Origin: Hymenopellis radicata
Taxonomy: Eukaryota > Basidiomycota > Agaricomycetes > Agaricales > Physalacriaceae
Assembly (NCBI GenBank): GCA_015501595.1
Contig: JADNRX010000111.1
Span: 62,001-126,000 of the forward strand
DNA: 64,000 nucleotides
Reading direction: 5' to 3'
Shown: positions 11,492-23,733 of the stretch, piece by piece
How positions within the stretch are numbered: position 1 is the stretch's first letter
How the letters are laid out: each line of letters starts with the position of its first letter
The notes under the pieces: model-generated
Told to the model about the DNA's origin: nothing
The model's input: only the letters and a program-made list of their open reading frames with translations
Databases searched by the model: none
Program-made: the position numbers and the translations under genes

Positions 11492-12905
11492 CTAATGCTT
11501 AAGAGACATCGTGCCAGTAACATAGTCGAAAAGCAGTCCAGCCTCAACGACCGCCCCAAAGTAAAAGCCGTTCCGCTTAAACTGTAACATGATAAGAATC
11601 AGTGGACGTCGAATCGTAAGAAGCGCTCACTGCTTGTTTGCAGCTCTCCGCACTCCCCAAATCCACACCATTCAGTTGCCACGCTAGATGGGCCGCAGAA
11701 CCCGCGACGCTGATGATAAAGTACCCGTAAGATTGGTCTTCGAGAATCCCGACGACCATGAATGCGAGGATGGCGCCAGCACCGAATAATGCCAGAAGGA
11801 ATTTCATGTGCGGGCCGAAGAGTAATGCAGTCGATTTTAATACCGGCTTTCGCGTCGTCTTTGGCGTCTTGGCAAGCGTATAGGGTGTCTAAGAAATGAG
11901 TCGAAGACGAGACAGAATGTCAGGGTTACATACCGCCCCACACCGTCGTGCTAGGGATCAGCCATGTTATTGGCGCATAACGTGAATTGACAGCCAAACA
12001 CATACCACCACGCTCCGGAATACTGAACCCATGCAGCCAGGGGAAGCTCATTTGCTACTAAAGCCCAGCTGAAAAGAATTCCCATGTTGCATGTAAGACC
12101 TAACGCCAAAATCCTATTCACTAACATGCCAGAGGTATTGGCGACCTACCAAGCCACGCCTGCGGCCAATACGTAATTCTCTTCATCAAGGGATAAGCCA
12201 GAGTGAGTGGTATGACAGCTATGAGCACTTGTAACCTGCAATCCGCTGAGCTTGCTCGTCTTGAAGGAGGAAGGAACGTACGCGAGCTGATTGATGCCCC
12301 AGACCAACCAGAGCAGGACACCTATGTGGGCTCCCAGAAAGATGAGAGCACTCATGACCGAGATAGCGCGCGAAGCCATCGGTCGAGTCTTTGTTCGTTC
12401 TGAGCAAGGGCAAGAATAACATGATGCCAGGAGGAAGAGATCTGGAGACACACCAACTTGTGCGTCCAGGTCGCGATCCATGACGTCGTCCCAGATACAC
12501 CCGGCGCCTAACGAATATAAATTGGACTCAAATGGATGAACGAAAGTAACGCACTTTGGGAGAGTTAATATCGAGTATCAGGCAATATGTAACAGAAGAT
12601 GTACCTGCGAATAATACAAGCAGAGGCAAATCCGAACCCAAGCTTAGCAAGAAACAAGTCTACGGGCAGTGGGATGAAGCGTGCAGCCATCGTCAAGCCC
12701 CACGCTGTGTAGACGAGGATCAGTACAACGTCACCTTCGGAAAGGAAGGTGAAGATTCAACTCACCGTACGGCCAGAAACATATCATGTTTCCGACGAAG
12801 AACTTGATTCTCGTGAGTTCAATCTAGAAGCAATTGCAACGTAAGGAGTATGGAGAATTAGCGGCCAGGGTAGTAAACTACCAGGTGTTGAATTGAAGAG
12901 GCCAT
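11492..12905 (-). CDS. UbiA aromatic prenyltransferase A
   Basis: This is a membrane prenyltransferase of the UbiA/COQ2 superfamily, which joins a prenyl diphosphate to an aromatic acceptor. Small exons give MASSIQHL then IELTRIKFFVGNMICFWPYG, AWGLTMAARFIPLP, CIWDDVMDRDLDAQV, ERTKTRPMASRA, YPLMKRITYWPQAWLG, YACQDAKDDAKAGIK and, last, RNGFYFGAVVEAGLLFDYV. The first Asp-rich motif reads DDxxDxxxD instead of the usual NDxxDxxxD; the second is QDAKDD. One frame break is visible: the T-run at 11835-11838 (A-run in the gene) has four bases where three keep the frame through IKSTALLFG. Paralogue B at 54323-55747 is intact. The gene is divergent from the PKS, with the two starts about 850 bp apart. 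Aromatic prenylation of the PKS product is the likely role. Confidence 0.8.
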
Positions 12906-13751
12906 TACAGTCGACGGAGGCGGATGCTGTCCTTGCATGTTAACAGACCTATTAAATAGCCTGTATGCGTGCAAGCAGATGACGTGGAGAAAGACGGCGG
13001 TATGATCAATTGAATGTACATCCATTCCTCGAGGACTACTCGGGAGAGAGCTGCAGGCACGAATCATGATTTAGTTGTACGGGAGGAGACAAACAGCTGC
13101 GCTGAGAACAGCATGTCACCTTCCAAGATATCCAGATCAGGCTTTTGGCACCCATTTCGAGGGATAGAACGTTTTTAAATGGAAGAACCACGAAGTGCAC
13201 GAAAAAGTCGGAGTTTTTTCATCGTAACTGTGATGGTTTGGAACCAAAATGCAGAGGGACGGAATAGGGTCGGGCATCACGTGGATTTCCGGAGTCTTCC
13301 TCAACCCTTCTTCTACTCCAACCACCACATTGCATTCGTATTTCCCGCCAATTTACGCGCCTCAAAGACGTATTTCGCGTCTTTCGAACCTGCGAGCGTC
13401 ACTGTCAGTTCGAAAGCCAAAAAGTCGACTGTGACAGGGAAAGTCTCCTCTTGCCGAATCAACAACACAGTTTTACGCGGTCAATCTAGCTGTCTCTCTT
13501 TTCCATCGAAAAATGCAGCCGACTGTAATGAATTTTTATCGATGTTATTAGCGATGTCAGAGGCCGTGTAGCATTCGTTGACCTTCTGTACGTCAAATTT
13601 GACCCGATCTTCCTCTCATATCTTTCCAAGCATACCCGTATTGATGGACCATTCCGTAGCAAATACATTCGACAGTCATGTCTGCGAATCGATGTACATG
13701 CGTATATAAACTAGGAACAGTGCCTTCCTTTTACCATTCGCACCACGCATA
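12906..13751. promoter_or_regulatory. Divergent UbiA A / PKS promoter region
   Basis: An approximately 850 bp gap between two divergently transcribed biosynthetic genes. A TATATAAA box lies at about 13702-13709, some 43-50 bp before the PKS ATG. The gap has only small spurious open frames (for example 13179-13571) and no motif I recognise. Shared control of both genes is plausible. Confidence 0.55.
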
Positions 13752-16700
13752 ATGGCTTCCAGTGACATCCTCGTCTTCAACGGCCAAGGCGCTGCTGACT
13801 CCAAACTCTCACAAATGCGCGCGGTCGTACTTCAAAGTACCTCCGTTCCCGCCGTATCAGTCTTATTAACCGCCTGCCACGAAGCGTTTCGTGCCGAAAT
13901 GTCAACACTCCCCGCTTCGGAATCTGGCGTTGACTTGACCGATTTTCCGACCAAGGAATCGCTCCTCGCTGTCAACGAGAATCGATACACCTATAATGCC
14001 ATCATGTCTGGGTCTACACTTTTTCTTGTGCAGGTCTTACGCTATCTTGTGTTTGTCACCCGCAGGTTTCGTCCCATGGCATAGTTAAATGGGTCGATTC
14101 GCATGTCGTTGGCGTTATCGGCTTCTCATCCGGTATCCTCCCTGCGGTCGTCGCTGCCACGTCGAACTCACTCCCGTCTTTCCTTCATCATGCGGTCGAG
14201 GCATATAAACTTGCACTTTGGATCGGCTTCCGCGCCCATCGTTATCGGGAAGAAATCATGCGCCACTCATTCGTTGAGCGGGCTGCTCCCTGGAGCCTTG
14301 TCTTCTTAGGGACAGATAAGACCGCCTTGGAGAATGCCATCATGACCTTCACCACGGTATGCATTCCTTCCACCAGAAAATACCTCTCATTATATCGACG
14401 ACAGGGAAACGACACCATGGCGCTTTATATCACTGCTGTTATTGACTCCACCATCATTACGGTTTCTGGTCGTCCCGACGTGCTTGCATCATTTGCGCAG
14501 AGGTTCAAAGGCACTGTACGTGAGACGACTCTCGAGACGCTGTACCACTCGGGCGTTCACCTTCATGGCGCACGACAAGCAGTGCTCGACGATACTCGTC
14601 GTCGCAGTATTCAATTTCCCACCTTGGAGAGTATCCACCTCCCCATTCGCTCGAGCTTCTCCGGCCAAGTTATCAATGCTAGCAGCTCGGATGGACAGTC
14701 GCTGCTCGAGCTCGTGGTTGACATGATCCTCGTCCAGCCCGTCAATTGGGACTCCGTGGCAGACGCGCTTACCACGTCGTCACTCCCATCCAGTGTTCGC
14801 GTTCTAAATTTTGGTCCTGGGATTGAACTTACGAAGTTGTTGGTGAAGGAGTTGATGACGGCGGTGACGATGGTGGATCTCAGCGTTGTCAATAGCGTAA
14901 AGCCTCCTACGCAGGAGCCCATCGCCATTGTCGGTATGGCCGTAAACATGCCTGGCTCACCGAATGTCGCCAAGCTTTGGGAAGTTTTGGAACAAGGCAT
15001 CAGTACTATATCGGAGGTACATACCTCCCTTCAGCTCTTATGCATGTATAATTTCAATGTTCTTCTAGATCCCGGAAAGTCGGTTCAAAATCTCAGACTA
15101 CCGAGAAGGAAACAGACAGATGAAGGCTCATACCGGCAACTTCATCAATAACGCGGACGAGTTGGATAACAAGTTCTTCAAGATCAGTCCCCGTGAAGCC
15201 AAGAGCATGGATCCGCAGCAGCGTGTGCTTCTCCACACGGCATATGAGGCCCTAGAGGACGCTGGCTACGTCCCCAATGCAACCGAGTCATTCAACCCGG
15301 ATACGTTTGGTTGTTTTATTGGTGTGGCGACGAACGACTACGTGCAGAATCTTCGCAATAATATCGACGTCTACTACAGTACTGGTGTGCTTGCTTCTAA
15401 GACTCTCATCTTTGCTCTCTGCTAAAAGCAATTTTCCTCAGGAACGCTGAAAGCATTTCTCAGTGGGCGACTTTCATACGCTATGCAGTTTGGCGGGCCT
15501 TCCATTGTCATCGACACCGCATGTTCATCTTCTGTCGTGACCGTGTACCAGGGTGCTCGCGCTTTGATGAATGGTGACTGTAACGCTGCCCTTGTCGGAG
15601 GCATCAATGTCATCACAAGCCCGGATGTACGCCTTCTCAGCATTATATATATACATCTGTTTTCTAATGAGTCGTTCAGATGTTTCTAGGGCTTGACCGT
15701 GGTCACTTCCTGAGCCCTACCGGCCAATGCAAATCCTTCGATGAATCCGCTGACGGATATTCGCGCTCCGAAGGTTGTGGTCTTTTTGTCCTGAAGCGCC
15801 TGTCCGATGCGCTTGCAGAACAAGATCATATCTGGGGCGTAATCCGGGCAGTCGATGTAAACCAGAATGGCCTAGCGACTTCCATAACCCATCCCCATGT
15901 TCCGACGCAGGTCGACCTCTTTCGCGCTGTGCTGGAGCATGCTGGTATTCCCCCGCGCGCGTAAACGTGGTCGAAGCACATGGAACAGGTACTCGGGCTG
16001 GCGATCCTAGTGAGTTAGACAGCATTCGAAGGGTATTCTTAGCGGGTGGAGAGAAAAGGGATTTACATGTGACGTCGATTAAGGCGAATATAGGCCATTT
16101 GGAAGCGGCGTCTGGCGCTGCTGGACTCGCCAAGCTTCTTCTCATGTTGCGCCACCGCATGATTCCTCGGTGCATATCCCTCCGAAAGCTCAACTCCAAT
16201 ATTCGTCCGGGAGATGGCCTTGTCATCGATCAAGTAGCGACTACTTGGGAGCCCAGTCGTGCAGGACAGACGCGGATGGCCCTTCTCAACAACTTTGGTG
16301 CTGCCGGGTCTAACGGAGCCATCTTGGTGGAGGAACACGTCCCGAACACGCCAGAGCTTGCCAACATATGTCACGTGCTGGGCATTTCGGCGAAGACGGA
16401 AGAGGCGTTGGACAGGTTGAAGGAACGATATATCGAGTGGATGCAGAGCTCAGCGTGTACAGAGTCATGGAGCGACATTGCTTACACCGCTACGGCACGC
16501 CGACAGCTCTATCCGTGGCGCACGGCGATCTCGGCCGCGAAGAAAGAGGAGGCGGTTACAAAGTTGAAGACAAGCAAACTCGTTGACACGTCTGCTTTGC
16601 AGGCCAACCCGAAGGTCGTCTTTGTCTTCTCAGGACAAGGTTCACAATACCTGGGAATGGGCCAAGCTCTTTACTATACATCACTGCTCTTTCATTCTAT

Positions 16701-19700
16701 TGTCGATCAATGTCACACTTTCCTCATCTCGGCTGGCTTTGTCGGTGTTCTTGGCATAATTTCACCAGACGGTGTAGACAGTTCCCTGTCGGAAACGGAC
16801 GAGTTCGAGGCCTACCAAGCTGCGATATTTGTGCTCGAGTATGCCTTGGCGCGCTTATGGATGTCGTGGGGTTTAAAGCCATCCGCGGTTGTCGGGCACA
16901 GGTATGAGATTGACCTGTTCCGTTGGTCATTTCTAATATATCTTAGTCTCGGTGAATACGCGGCTCTTGTCGTCGCTGATGTTCTATCTCTTGAAGGCGC
17001 GCTTCTTATCGTAGCCAACCGCGTTCGCATCATGGTTACGAAATGCACAACCAAGTCTACAGGGATGATAGCTGTCAACCTGTCGTCGTCTTCCATCGCG
17101 AGTCATATTGCTTCGTTCGAGGATCTTTCCGTGGCATGCTTCAACAGTCCTACGGACTGTGTAGTGTCCGGACCGTTGATCTCACTGTCCAAGTTCAAGC
17201 AATACTTGGATGTGAACAATGTTGGGAAAAATATTATGCTATCGGTACCATTTGGGTATCATAGCTCTGCCATGCATCCTGTTGTTGCCGACCTAACTCA
17301 CGTCGCCAATCTCGTCGCTATCAGAAGTCCGACCATTCCTATCGTCTCAAACGTTCTTGGAGAGACCGTCCGTCCTGGCGACACATCTGTGTTCCACACA
17401 GCGTACTTCTCGCAGCATTGTCTGCAGCCCGTTCAGTTCCAACGTGGAATCGAATCGCTGCTGCGCTCAGAGAAGGTGGACGTTTGGCTAGAGATCGGTC
17501 CTCATACGCCGTGCCTGCCGATGCTCAGATCAATCCTGCAGGACAAGTCATCGCTCTTGCTGTCTTCTTTGAAGAAGCAGCAGGATCCATGGATGACATT
17601 GACTAATAGCCTGGCTTTGATGTACCAGTCCAATGTTGCTGTCAATTGGAGAGGCACGTACACCCACATCCCGTCGGTCTTGTGTATTCCTTTACCATCA
17701 TATCCTTTCTCCGCTGCAAAGTTCTGGGTCCCTTTCACGGAAGATAGTCACGTGACGCAGGTCGAGAAAGTTTGTCTCGTACTCTCGGATTACGCAATGT
17801 TAAACGAATGGATTCAGAAGCCGACAGCTGCGAACGGCTTCACGTCCATTCTCGAAACGCCAATGTCACGGCTTCAGGATCGTATCAAAGGACATCGCGT
17901 GGCGCAGCTCCCCCTCTGTCCGGCCTCGGTATACCTGGAGCAGGTGTTCGCTGGTATCGCCACGACGTGGGCACCTCCGAAGGACCAATACGCTCCCCTT
18001 CGCGATATTACATTCGTCAGTCCTTTGGTTTATGATGAGACCGTGGCGCGGGTCATTATCACTACCCTCACCCTCAACAATGACATGGGTACTTTCATCA
18101 TCAGCTCACGAGTAGACGGTGCCCCAGATGCTGTTCATGCCCGCGGTACATTTCAAGCTTCATTCCACCGCTTCCACGGATACCAAGTTCTTCCGCTCGC
18201 TTCCTGTAATTAACCGCAATGCGTGCTCTATCACCGAACGAGTTAGCCGACACGAAACCATTTCTACTCGCACCATTTACCAGCACCTCTTCCAACGTGT
18301 CGTTGATTATTCAAAAGAATATCACACCGTACAGAACATGACCATCGACGTCAGTCATATGGAATGTGTCGCTCGCGTTCGCATACCGCTTGATGAGACG
18401 AAGGATAAACATGTCGTCCATCCTGTCTTTCTAGATACGTTGCTCCATGTATCCGGCTTCCTTGCAAACCTTCATGGCGAGGGAAAGGACGTGTTTATCT
18501 GTTCAGAAGTTGGATCGGTCAAGGTTCTACCTGACCTCGTTGATGTCAATCGCGACTACACTGTTTATTGCAGTAATATACTGGAACTAGATGGGGGCGT
18601 CATATCGGGTGATGCATGGGCTCTACTACAAGACGGACCTTCTTCGAGACTTGTGGCTTTCATGAAGGGCATGCGCTTCCGCCGCGTCCGCCTTGATTCA
18701 TTCTCTAAAATGCTGGCCAGGTCCGCTGGACAGCTAGCTCTTGTCCCTCGTCCTCCTCCTCTCGTTCCACAGCGCTCAGGGGTGAATAAAACTACATCCC
18801 AACCCATTCACGTCGTTGAGCGAGGAGTTCTAGATATTATAGCAGAGACTTGCGGGACTGACGCTGCCTCGTTTACACTGGATACAGATCTCGAAAAGCT
18901 CGGAGTAGACTCTCTGATGTCTATTGAAATATTTGCATCTCTCAAGGCAGTCTTCCCCGCCGAGTTGAACCCCAACGTTTTATCCGAGTGTAGAACGGCT
19001 GGTGACATTGTTCGCGAGGTCATGGCAGCAGGGAACTGTACGCCGTCCGCCTCTTTAGTTAGCGGTGTATCCACGCCCGGAACTCTTGTCGAAGAGCGTG
19101 AGCCTGTTGAAGAGGATGGAAGGATTCAGAGTATCAAGCGCATTCTAGCGAATATGTTGGACATCAGCGTTTCGGACATACAAGATCATATGGACTTTGC
19201 ACAGCTTGGCCTTGATTCACTCTCCTCACTTGAAGCTTTGTATGCGATTAGAGAGGAGTTGGGGCTCGACCTTCCTCCTGATTTCTTCCTGAACTACTCC
19301 AGCGTTAACACCGTCACCGAGTATCTTCGCTCAACCCAGGCGCCGCTTCTTAAAGCATCGCCTGACTTCTTGGCCCATCTCAAACTCGACGCTTTTCCGT
19401 ACCCAGTTCAGGCCGCGTCATCGGCCTCAAACAACCTACCTCTCTTTGTGTTCCACGATGGAAGTGGTTTAATCAATTACTACTCGCGCCTTTCAACTCT
19501 CAACCGGGCTGTATGGGGTATATACAACCCCCACTTTCTTACTTCTGAGCCTTGGGACGGCGTCCATGAGATGGCGGGGGCGTACGCCGGTGTCATTTCC
19601 GAGATAGCGAAAGGACCTGTTCTCCTTGGAGGTGAGATCGAAGCTGTCTAGTGATTCAATTGTTATCTGACATTCGTAGGTTGGTCTTTTGGGGGTGTTG

Positions 19701-20227
19701 TGGCATATGAAACCGCCCTCCAGCTCGTAAAGTTTGGCATCAATGTTAAAGGCGTACTACTCATTGACGCTCCCAATCCCGAAAACCACGTACCTCTCTC
19801 CGTGGACCTAATAGCTGCAGCGACTGGCGAGATTAAATCCGAAGTTGGTCGGCTTGTTAAAACTCAGTTCAGAATGAACTCGGCAATGCTAAAGGACTAC
19901 GATCCATATACCACTGGCGGCAGGTGTCCTCCGCTTGCTTACCTGCGATCCACCGACCCTTTCAATCCTCCTGGAGTCAATGATATTCCTCTTTGGTTAT
20001 CTGACCGCAGTGAACGTAGAACTGGCTGGGAAGGAATTGCTGGCTGCGAGGTCCGAGTTGTTGACATTCCGGGGAACCACTTTCAGGCATTCCATCCGTG
20101 CAATGTATGTGTATCCACTATTCTTCTACAGAGCGTGAAACACTGACCATGTATGTAGATTAGTGATATGTCGTCGAAGATCATGGAGAGCTGTAAGTAT
20201 CTACAGAACGTAGTGACGGACTTGTAG
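13752..20227 (+). CDS. Non-reducing PKS, orsellinate-synthase type
   Basis: The domain order is SAT-KS-MAT-PT-ACP-ACP-TE with no methyltransferase or reductive domain. This is the architecture of basidiomycete orsellinic acid synthases, which condense acetyl/malonyl-CoA into an aromatic acid. Visible sites: SAT GFSSG (14120-14134); KS DTACSSS with Cys at 15522, His of EAHGTGT at 15979 and His of [11 protein letters not shown] at 16096; [13 protein letters not shown] split by an intron at 16902-16946; PT His in [12 protein letters not shown] (17893) and Asp in [10 protein letters not shown] (18434); ACP serines at 18911 and 19217; TE WSFGG Ser (19685) and GNHFQAF His (20078). Clear introns are 15017-15068, 15385-15441, 15627-15679, 19632-19679 and 20105-20158. 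Three frame breaks remain: near 14065 (or an odd 32 bp intron 14034-14065), the C-run 15950-15954 (one C short) and TTT 18151-18153 (one T extra). All catalytic residues are kept. Confidence 0.9.
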
Positions 20228-20486
20228 GTTTGGCTTCTTTTGAATTCAATGTTGATCTTGAGGACTGCGTCCCTTGATTAGCTTTATGTTCGCTCAGGAA
20301 ATGTCAAGGACAATGTTGACTGGCACCAAGATATTATATTACGGATAAGTGAAGACGGAGAGGGGTAAGTGTACGAGCTACAGCATGAGGAGGGATTGTC
20401 GGTAGGCTACAGTACAGGTATTGAGTAGGGATGTAAGTACAGTACAGATTAAGGTCCGGGAAGGCCTTCTTATCTAAACAAGTCAA

Positions 20487-21304
20487 CTAATAAGAGCGGT
20501 GTAGTACCCATTTATTCCTCTTCACATCGAAAGTGAACCCCTGAAATGCTACCTTGACCCCTTCCGAGAGCAATTGGTACCGTGGAGTCCCCGATGCCAG
20601 CTGCATCTCCCTGTCTTCGTTAAGAAGGGTGAGCTCCTTAACGGTGACCGGCGCTTCAAGATAGCGGAGAACCCCTTCAACGACTTCCTTCGCAGTAAGA
20701 TATGCGCCTGTGGCCTGAATTGAGACAGGATCAAAGGCTTCAAGCCCCTCGACTGCTACGAGCATGGACGTGACCTTTACAGGACTTGTCGCTTCCCAAT
20801 CTAGCAACGCGCTGAAGGGTGCTTTCATCTTTGCGCGAATGGTGATGGTTTGGAGCTCCTCATTAACCCCAACTCCGGAGAGGCCTCACCGCGAACCGCC
20901 CAGCTATCGACAACGGGCGACTCGTCACACGGAGGTAGGTCGATAGTCTTCTGCTTCTCCAACACCGGATATTCGAACGACGACATGGAGGATCCACTGT
21001 TGCTATAGTGGTGGCGGGCGGTATGGGAGGTGTGGGCATACTGGCTACTCGACAATGTCGGGAAAAAAGAGGCTGTGGATGATGCCGATTCCATAGAAGA
21101 GTTACTCGTATCTCGACTATGGCCTGGGGCCATACGACTCTGGGAAGAGGGGAAGGAGGGATGATTATGCGTTGTCTGTAAAGACTGCGAGGCACGTCGA
21201 GGGTACACATTGGTAGCCCTGTAGCAAGCCTCTTCTTGCGCGTCTCGGGCGAAGCGGACTCGCAACGTCGAATCCGAACTAGTAGAATGTGTGTGCGAGG
21301 GCAT
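20487..21304 (-). CDS. DUF6699-type protein B, frame break
   Basis: The minus-strand gene starts MPSHTHSTSSDSTLRVRF, has a Ser/His-rich N-terminal half, then a DUF6699-like domain (MKAPFSALLDWEATSPVKV, YLTAKEVVEGVLRYLEAPVT, GFTFDVKRNKWVL). The two halves are in different frames. One extra G in the run read from C4 at 20867-20870 would join GEASPELG to VNEELQTITIRAK without a gap, matching the layout of the paralogue at 6693-7427. No plausible intron spans the change. The gene is convergent with the PKS, with 260 bp between their stops. The domain is of unknown function. Confidence 0.65.
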
Positions 21305-21448
21305 GTAGAAGATGGGCGTTCTAGTGATACGGAGCAGAAGGGAAATGGGTCTGCTTTAAACCATGGTATAGCTGTAAAATGACATACGGCGGACATAGCC
21401 ATCACGTCTCTTTGCAAAGATATAGGTTTCCTATTTGGTGTATTCGGT

Positions 21449-21450
21449 TT

Positions 21451-21512
<62 letters not shown>

Positions 21513-21523
21513 CTCCAGATTTG
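21449..21523. repeat. 55-nt poly(T) tract between direct repeats
   Basis: An uninterrupted run of T spans 21458-21512. The word TTTCTCCAGATTT occurs on both edges (from about 21449, and again at about 21510-21522). A poly(A/T) tract bounded by an 11-13 bp target-site-like duplication is what target-primed retroposition leaves. Confidence 0.7.
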
Positions 21524-23668
21524 GATCGGTCTCGATTTTAAGGGCCGCTCCACAGCAGGCCGTAATACTGAAGAAGTAGATTAGCTGTTTGTTACCACGC
21601 GTTTCGCAAGTGGAAACACAGCAACGATGAGCATCAATACGCGTTGCAAAGCGCCGGTATCAACAGCCATCATTCGAGTCATGAGAAGATGTCAAGTTTA
21701 TTCAGTCGGTGACATCCCATTTCAAGACCCGCCCGTAGTTCTTATGAGAGTGGCACGTACGTGACGGTACGCGTGGGACGCGAGTGAAAGCCGCGGCGCG
21801 CAGTCGTCTGCGGTTTCGCATCTTGCTCGCACTTTCCGAAAATAATCAGATGGCAGTATGACGCGCATTGTCATTCTAGGAACCGAACTGTCTATCATAT
21901 TGTTGGGACCCACAAAGTCCTGCCGTACGCATATCACGAGGCTTCCAGTCTCATGAGGCCATATTCGGAAGGCAATACAATCCGATGCGGTTACTGTGCG
22001 GATGATCGTCGAATTGAGCAATGTGCCGAAAGGGAGAACGAAACAAGGAGGCATACACGTAGGGCGCTTTGAGCCTGCTTGGATCAGTCCATGAGAAGGA
22101 GAATCTATGAATAGTTAGCCCGGGGCCCAAAAACCGTAGCAGATATCACACCACGGTCATGCCCGCGTAACAGCTTTTTCGGTGAGTCAGTGTCGCGGTA
22201 AACCGAAATGCCTCTGTCCAGTGACTCAGACCTAGATTTTCCGGGCAATGGCCGCCACTCCAAGACGAGCGAGAGTGGGTCTCACTCCTCTGTTGAAAGA
22301 GAGCATTGCACCCAAGTATGCGTTCTTTCTGATAGACATGTGGTATCTTCAGAGTCGGAAGTTGGTCGATCATTCCAATGGACATATCGCCATACAAAGG
22401 ACAAGGACAGACAGTCCGATCTCGGCCGTCATGCAGCGTGTATGATGCTTGTTTGCTGTATCTGTGAGTGTTATGACGCAAAGGCGCTTCGAAGGACCCA
22501 CAAGATCCTGGGTGATAGCGACCCTTTCCCTCGACGATGTGGGTTCCATGCGTGGTACAGATGTCACCCACAAAGCGAACACGCGGTGTACGTGAGTCTC
22601 CCATCAATGGGTGTCACACATCGGCGGCAACGATTCAACGAATAAGTCGCTACAAAAGATAATTCCCCATAAGGAGCATCATTAGGCTCCGACTTGAAGA
22701 AAACGAGCCAAAGATCCTTACGACAGGCCATAGACTATTTCTGTCCAGTCGTCAATGATGGCGTGGACAACTAAGAATACGATGGGTTTGCGATACCGAA
22801 GACTGACTCACCCATCCAAGCATCAAAATAGGGTTACTGCACCCGACGCCAGACCGGTTCCTGCAGCAGGATTGAATTGAATGATGGCTGTGAAATAATG
22901 CAAACTGGGGAAACGAGTAACGCCGCGTGGAGACCAAGCGGGGGAGATAGAAATGAACCTGTCAAAAGCGCAAAGCCCACGGCAGATTCCGGGATCTAGT
23001 TGGAGGCAGATTATTGCGGGTTTCCTCTGACTCCATCATAGGTTGTAGACAGAAGTCTTATGCAGTAAACCGACATCGGGTTCTGAGATTTCCAGATTAG
23101 AAAAGTCCCCGGTGTACATGTATTGGTAGACAATGCCGTTAGGAGAGACGTTAGCGTCAGACATATCGTGGAACGCGCAATTAATGTCGCACAGACAGCA
23201 CTAACGAGGAGTACCATCTGTAGCACTAATTTTCAAGCCTGCCAATCGTGGACACTGTGTGTGCATTAGTGCGGCACCGAAGTAATTCAAGCGGATCAAC
23301 TGGCGACTGCTGCCATGGAGGTAGAAAGGAAAGACGTGATAAACGCGATCACAAGCACGTTCCACTGACAACCATGTGATCTGCCGGTCCGATCGGTCCT
23401 AGACCTGCCTCAAAGAAGGGTTTCCTCTTGCGGTCACACCAACTTGAAGGATTCTCAAATGAACTCGTTTCTTGAGGGGGAGCTTGCTTGCAGGATGCAA
23501 CATTACTCTCGGAGGACACGTATAGCCATCGCCACTCGTTGCTGGGATGCAGGCGGCCTGCTTGGGCGTCCGATTCGGTCATTGCAATCGACATGTCTAC
23601 TGCAGGCAGGCGCCTCCGTGCGGATACAATCAATCTGACCTTCACTTGTGCTCGAAGATTATCTAGGG

Positions 23669-23676
23669 ATATATAT
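23669..23676 (+). promoter_or_regulatory. TATA box of prenyl synthase gene
   Basis: ATATATAT lies 58-65 bp before the ATG at 23734, followed by a pyrimidine-rich leader (CTCCTCTTCTAACCTCTCC). This is a typical fungal core-promoter arrangement and supports the chosen start. Confidence 0.5.
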
Positions 23677-23733
23677 TCAGCGAGATTTTCTCCTCTTCTA
23701 ACCTCTCCTCATCCCGCGTCCTCTTCAGCTTAA

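Larger units (their letters stand above)
21305..23733. other. Long intergenic region before prenyl synthase
   Basis: It contains the poly(T) tract at 21458-21512 and the prenyl-synthase promoter at its right end. Frames at 22146-22645 on both strands overlap each other and show no family motif. A minus-strand hydrophobic frame at 23011-23226 is unassigned. I see no convincing gene. Confidence 0.45.

Noticed and set aside
13179..13571. 130-codon open frame upstream of the PKS
   Set aside because: No motif, and it lies in the divergent promoter region with a TATA box directed at the PKS start.
15717..16374. Long minus-strand open frames opposite the PKS KS domain
   Set aside because: They are shadows of the conserved KS coding frame and have no motif of their own.
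20863..21417. 184-codon minus-strand open frame
   Set aside because: It overlaps the DUF6699 gene in another frame. The DUF6699 frame has paralogue support and this one has none.
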